64,000 nt of DNA, from the IMG/VR virus record IMGVR_UViG_3300036402_000045, positions 1 to 64,000 of that record; one strand, written 5' to 3'. The notes below the pieces were generated by a model that had not been told where the DNA came from, did not search any database, and was given only the letters and a program-made list of their open reading frames with translations. The DNA is from a virus. Below are positions 62,152-64,000 of this stretch, piece after piece (position 1 is the first letter of the stretch; the number at the start of each line of letters is the position of its first letter). A program made the position numbers and the translations under genes.

Positions 62152-62926
62152 GGGGACTCCTGAATGCTTGGTAGAGCGTCGCGCCGAACTGCGGCGTCTG
62201 CGGATAGGACGGAGAAGGCAGCGCCAAACGGATGCGGCGATACCACTCGCGGAACGTCTTCACGTCAGGACCGAGAGCATCGATGGCCGCTCGGGTGAAG
62301 GCTCCGTTGGGACGATTTCCGAAGGAGGCGTCGTAGCTGTATTCCGGATCGTCGCAACCCGAGATCAGAACCGGACCGCTTCGACTCGTCGCCCGGATGA
62401 ACGTGCGCTCTGCGGCGATGGCAGCCTCGACGCTCACGGGAACCGAAGGGATCAAGCCGGGAGAGATGAACTTCGGCTTTCCGGGAGGGGGAGCAGACGC
62501 CATGATCCCTCGGGCCACGGTTCCGGAGTGGCAGGAATCCGAAAGAACCGTGATCTGCGTTCCGTGGCGAGCACGGCCAAAGATCGTGTGCATCTCGTCA
62601 TCGATGAGAAGGCCACCGCTGGCGTAGTCGTGACAGCACAGCGCTTCGTCACGACCATCCGGCTCGTCACCGTCGCCGTCCGGAACCCACGTCCCGTGAC
62701 CCGAGTAGCAGAACACGAACCGATCCCGGTACTTCATCGAATCCACGATGCCGAGAAGTTCAGCCACGATCCGGGCCTTGGTAGCCGAGGAATCCAGAAG
62801 CGTCGTGACGGTGTAGCCGCGCGACTGAAGAACCTGTGACCAGTCCATCGCATCGTTGATGCAACCGGAAAGATCTCCCGCTCCGGGGTAGTCGTTGATC
62901 CCTACGCACAAGGCAATACGTCGCAT
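62144..62926 (-). CDS. Caspase-like (metacaspase, C14) protease
   Basis: 260 residues covering a complete p20-like caspase fold. CYSGHGTW places the catalytic His at 77, and LSDSCHSGT the catalytic Cys at 132. DDPEYSYDASFGNRPNGAFTRA forms the p10-like end. It overlaps the amidase gene by eight bases. Substrates (host or phage proteins with basic P1) are unknown; it could mature virion or lysis proteins or act on host factors. Confidence 0.82.
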   Translation of the reverse strand: MRRIALCVGINDYPGAGDLSGCINDAMDWSQVLQSRGYTVTTLLDSSATKARIVAELLGIVDSMKYRDRFVFCYSGHGTWVPDGDGDEPDGRDEALCCHDYASGGLLIDDEMHTIFGRARHGTQITVLSDSCHSGTVARGIMASAPPPGKPKFISPGLIPSVPVSVEAAIAAERTFIRATSRSGPVLISGCDDPEYSYDASFGNRPNGAFTRAAIDALGPDVKTFREWYRRIRLALPSPSYPQTPQFGATLYQAFRSPLD

Positions 62927-63235
62927 CTACCCATTCTCCTTCGTGTCGGGCGCGGGTTGCGGAACTGCCCGCTCAGCCCGGAGACGCATCGTGGCCTGTT
63001 CCAGCGTTTCCTTCTCGACCAAGATCTCCGCTTCCTTCAGGAGATCGGGCTGGTCCTTCAGAATGTCAACCTGATCCTGACCGACCTTGTAGGAGCGCGA
63101 CTCGCCATTGGCAAGCTGCAACACGACAACGACATCACGAACTACTTCGGTTCGCTGAAGGTCTGGATGCCAGATGGTGATGCCCGCAGAAAGCGTGCGG
63201 GGGTCTTTCTGCACGACGGGCGGCTTCTTAGGCAT
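62927..63235 (-). CDS. Hypothetical tail/lysis-associated protein (102 aa)
   Basis: MPKKPPVVQKDPRTLSAGITIWHPDLQRTEVVRDVVVVLQLANGESRSYKV... a beta domain then a long charged helix. Directly upstream of the protease gene. Function is unknown. Confidence 0.55.
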   Translation of the reverse strand: MPKKPPVVQKDPRTLSAGITIWHPDLQRTEVVRDVVVVLQLANGESRSYKVGQDQVDILKDQPDLLKEAEILVEKETLEQATMRLRAERAVPQPAPDTKENG

Positions 63236-63509
63236 GACTGATCTTCTTTCCGGTGGTCTTGCGGGGCTTGGGGGTCGTTACCCGACCGTTGTGCTTCGGC
63301 CTGTCCTTCATCGCTGCTTCCAGAGCTTCGGTCAAGCTCACCTTCTCCTGCGAGATCTGCTCGATCACCGCATCGAGCACGGTGTTCTCTCGAAGAAGCT
63401 GTGCGTTCTTTCGCTCCAGCGCCCGGACATAGGCGTTGATGTCCAGATTGATTCCGCCCTCTGGAGCTTCGGGTACTTCGGGAACCTGCTTTTCCGGTTG
63501 CGGCGTCAT
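63228..63509 (-). CDS. Coiled-coil protein (93 aa)
   Basis: Pro-rich start, then a heptad helix (VRALERKNAQLLRENTVLDAVIEQISQEK) and a basic tail. May oligomerise next to the fibre protein. Function is unknown. Confidence 0.55.
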   Translation of the reverse strand: MTPQPEKQVPEVPEAPEGGINLDINAYVRALERKNAQLLRENTVLDAVIEQISQEKVSLTEALEAAMKDRPKHNGRVTTPKPRKTTGKKISHA

Positions 63510-63538
63510 GCGCTCTTCTCCTTGTCTTGGTCGGCCAT
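63506..63538 (-). CDS. Possible 10-residue frame
   Basis: MADQDKEKSA between the fibre stop and the coiled-coil gene, overlapping both (TGATG and ATGA). Its AAGGAG serves as ribosome site for the next gene, so it may only be spacer. Confidence 0.2.
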   Translation of the reverse strand: MADQDKEKSA

Positions 63539-64000
63539 CAGGCTGCCTTCTTCTTCAGAGCATCAACTTCTTCGGAAAGCTCTCGAACCGCCTGCCACAA
63601 GATAGCGAGTACGCCGAGAGGCTGGACACCCTTGGTTTCGAAGACTTCCTTGTCGTTGGTGTTGCTCTTCAGCATCGTCCGGTGGACAACTTCAGGAGGC
63701 AGGGTCGTTGCGTCGAATCCGAAATTGTCTCGATCGGAATCCGAGTTTTCACCCGGACGCCACTTGAACTTGATGGGGGTGATGGCCTTCACCTTGTCAA
63801 GCTGTCGTCCCGCAGAAGCCTTCAGTGGCTCGATGTTTCGCTTCAGCCGCGGATCGGATTGATCCACATGCACACCGGCATGAGAGTTGCGCCAAGCGGT
63901 TGACGCTTGGTTGACGTGGCGAGCGGCACCGACACCGAAGCCGTCGTGGTAGCGCCCAGCCTCGATGGAAACGTCCCATGCAGCAGACGTGATGGCGGTG
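63538..64000 (-). CDS. Tail fibre C-terminus with S74-type intramolecular chaperone (runs off right edge)
   Basis: The frame is open to the window edge. SDPRLKRNIEPLKAS is the peptidase S74/endosialidase-chaperone signature (Ser-Asp at the cleavage site). This domain folds a trimeric fibre and is then cut off. The later part (FGFDATTLPPEVVHRTMLKS...RELSEEVDALKKK) ends in a helix that would form the coiled coil. The N-terminal fibre body is outside the window. Confidence 0.8.
   Translation of the reverse strand, partial: TAITSAAWDVSIEAGRYHDGFGVGAARHVNQASTAWRNSHAGVHVDQSDPRLKRNIEPLKASAGRQLDKVKAITPIKFKWRPGENSDSDRDNFGFDATTLPPEVVHRTMLKSNTNDKEVFETKGVQPLGVLAILWQAVRELSEEVDALKKKAA

Overview
This window is part of a large, GC-rich, double-stranded DNA tailed phage genome whose host is almost certainly an actinobacterium. 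The host signals are a WhiB-like regulator, a lipoprotein with an Rpf-like (resuscitation-promoting factor) domain, ThyX, DnaA boxes close to the actinobacterial TTGTCCACA type, and many transcripts that appear leaderless. A Rhodococcus/Gordonia-type host is a guess from gene content only. Both edges cut through minus-strand tail-fibre genes, so the portal, capsid and most tail genes lie outside the window.

Layout. 0-18.4 kb, minus strand: a tail-fibre start, a tail/baseplate-like gene, the large terminase, then about 35 small genes that mostly overlap by 1-4 bp. They include a nucleoside deoxyribosyltransferase-like protein, a small P-loop protein and a dizinc peptidase. 10.2-13.7 kb is unusual: two non-coding, repeat-rich blocks flank a cysteine-rich 473-residue gene, and a DnaA-box cluster at 13.45-13.54 kb looks like a replication origin. 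At 18.44-18.51 kb two divergent promoters lie back to back. 18.5-20.1 kb, plus strand: a five-gene operon. 20.2-36.5 kb, minus strand: an HTH/zinc protein (possible small terminase), an Rpf-like lipoprotein, a TopoVI-A/Spo11-like protein, a NADAR protein, a SNF2 helicase, and a dispersed gamma-glutamylcyclotransferase / class-II glutaminase / amidoligase set. 36.5-59.2 kb, plus strand: replication and nucleotide genes (DnaB-like helicase, primase, gp32-like SSB, DnaE-type polymerase, RecA, RecB/Cas4-like nuclease, RuvC-like resolvase, dCTP deaminase, ThyX) with a sigma-like protein, a LAGLIDADG endonuclease and WhiB. 59.2-64 kb, minus strand: putative holins, a PGRP-type amidase, a caspase-like protease, and a tail fibre ending in an S74 chaperone domain.

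Regulation is the most novel part. A palindromic heptamer TTC(C/G)GAA occurs roughly 130 times by my eye count, against about 6-8 expected by chance. At about fifteen promoters it, or a close variant (TTCTGAA, CGGAA, TTCCG), sits inside the 17-bp spacer between a TTGACA-like -35 and the -10. Many of these promoters end 6-8 bp before the start codon. A second signal, (G/A)CGTATCA, lies 6-7 bp before at least twelve starts and 5-7 bp before the first stem of two strongly structured, apparently non-coding RNAs; it behaves like a -10 element with no visible -35. A third signal, CGCGTC, follows immediately after seven hairpins. Together these look like a phage-wide operator system, a second promoter class and a terminator signature.

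Coordinates of overlapping genes use the start codon best supported by coupling, Shine-Dalgarno or promoter geometry. Homology calls come from motif recognition by eye; no database was searched.
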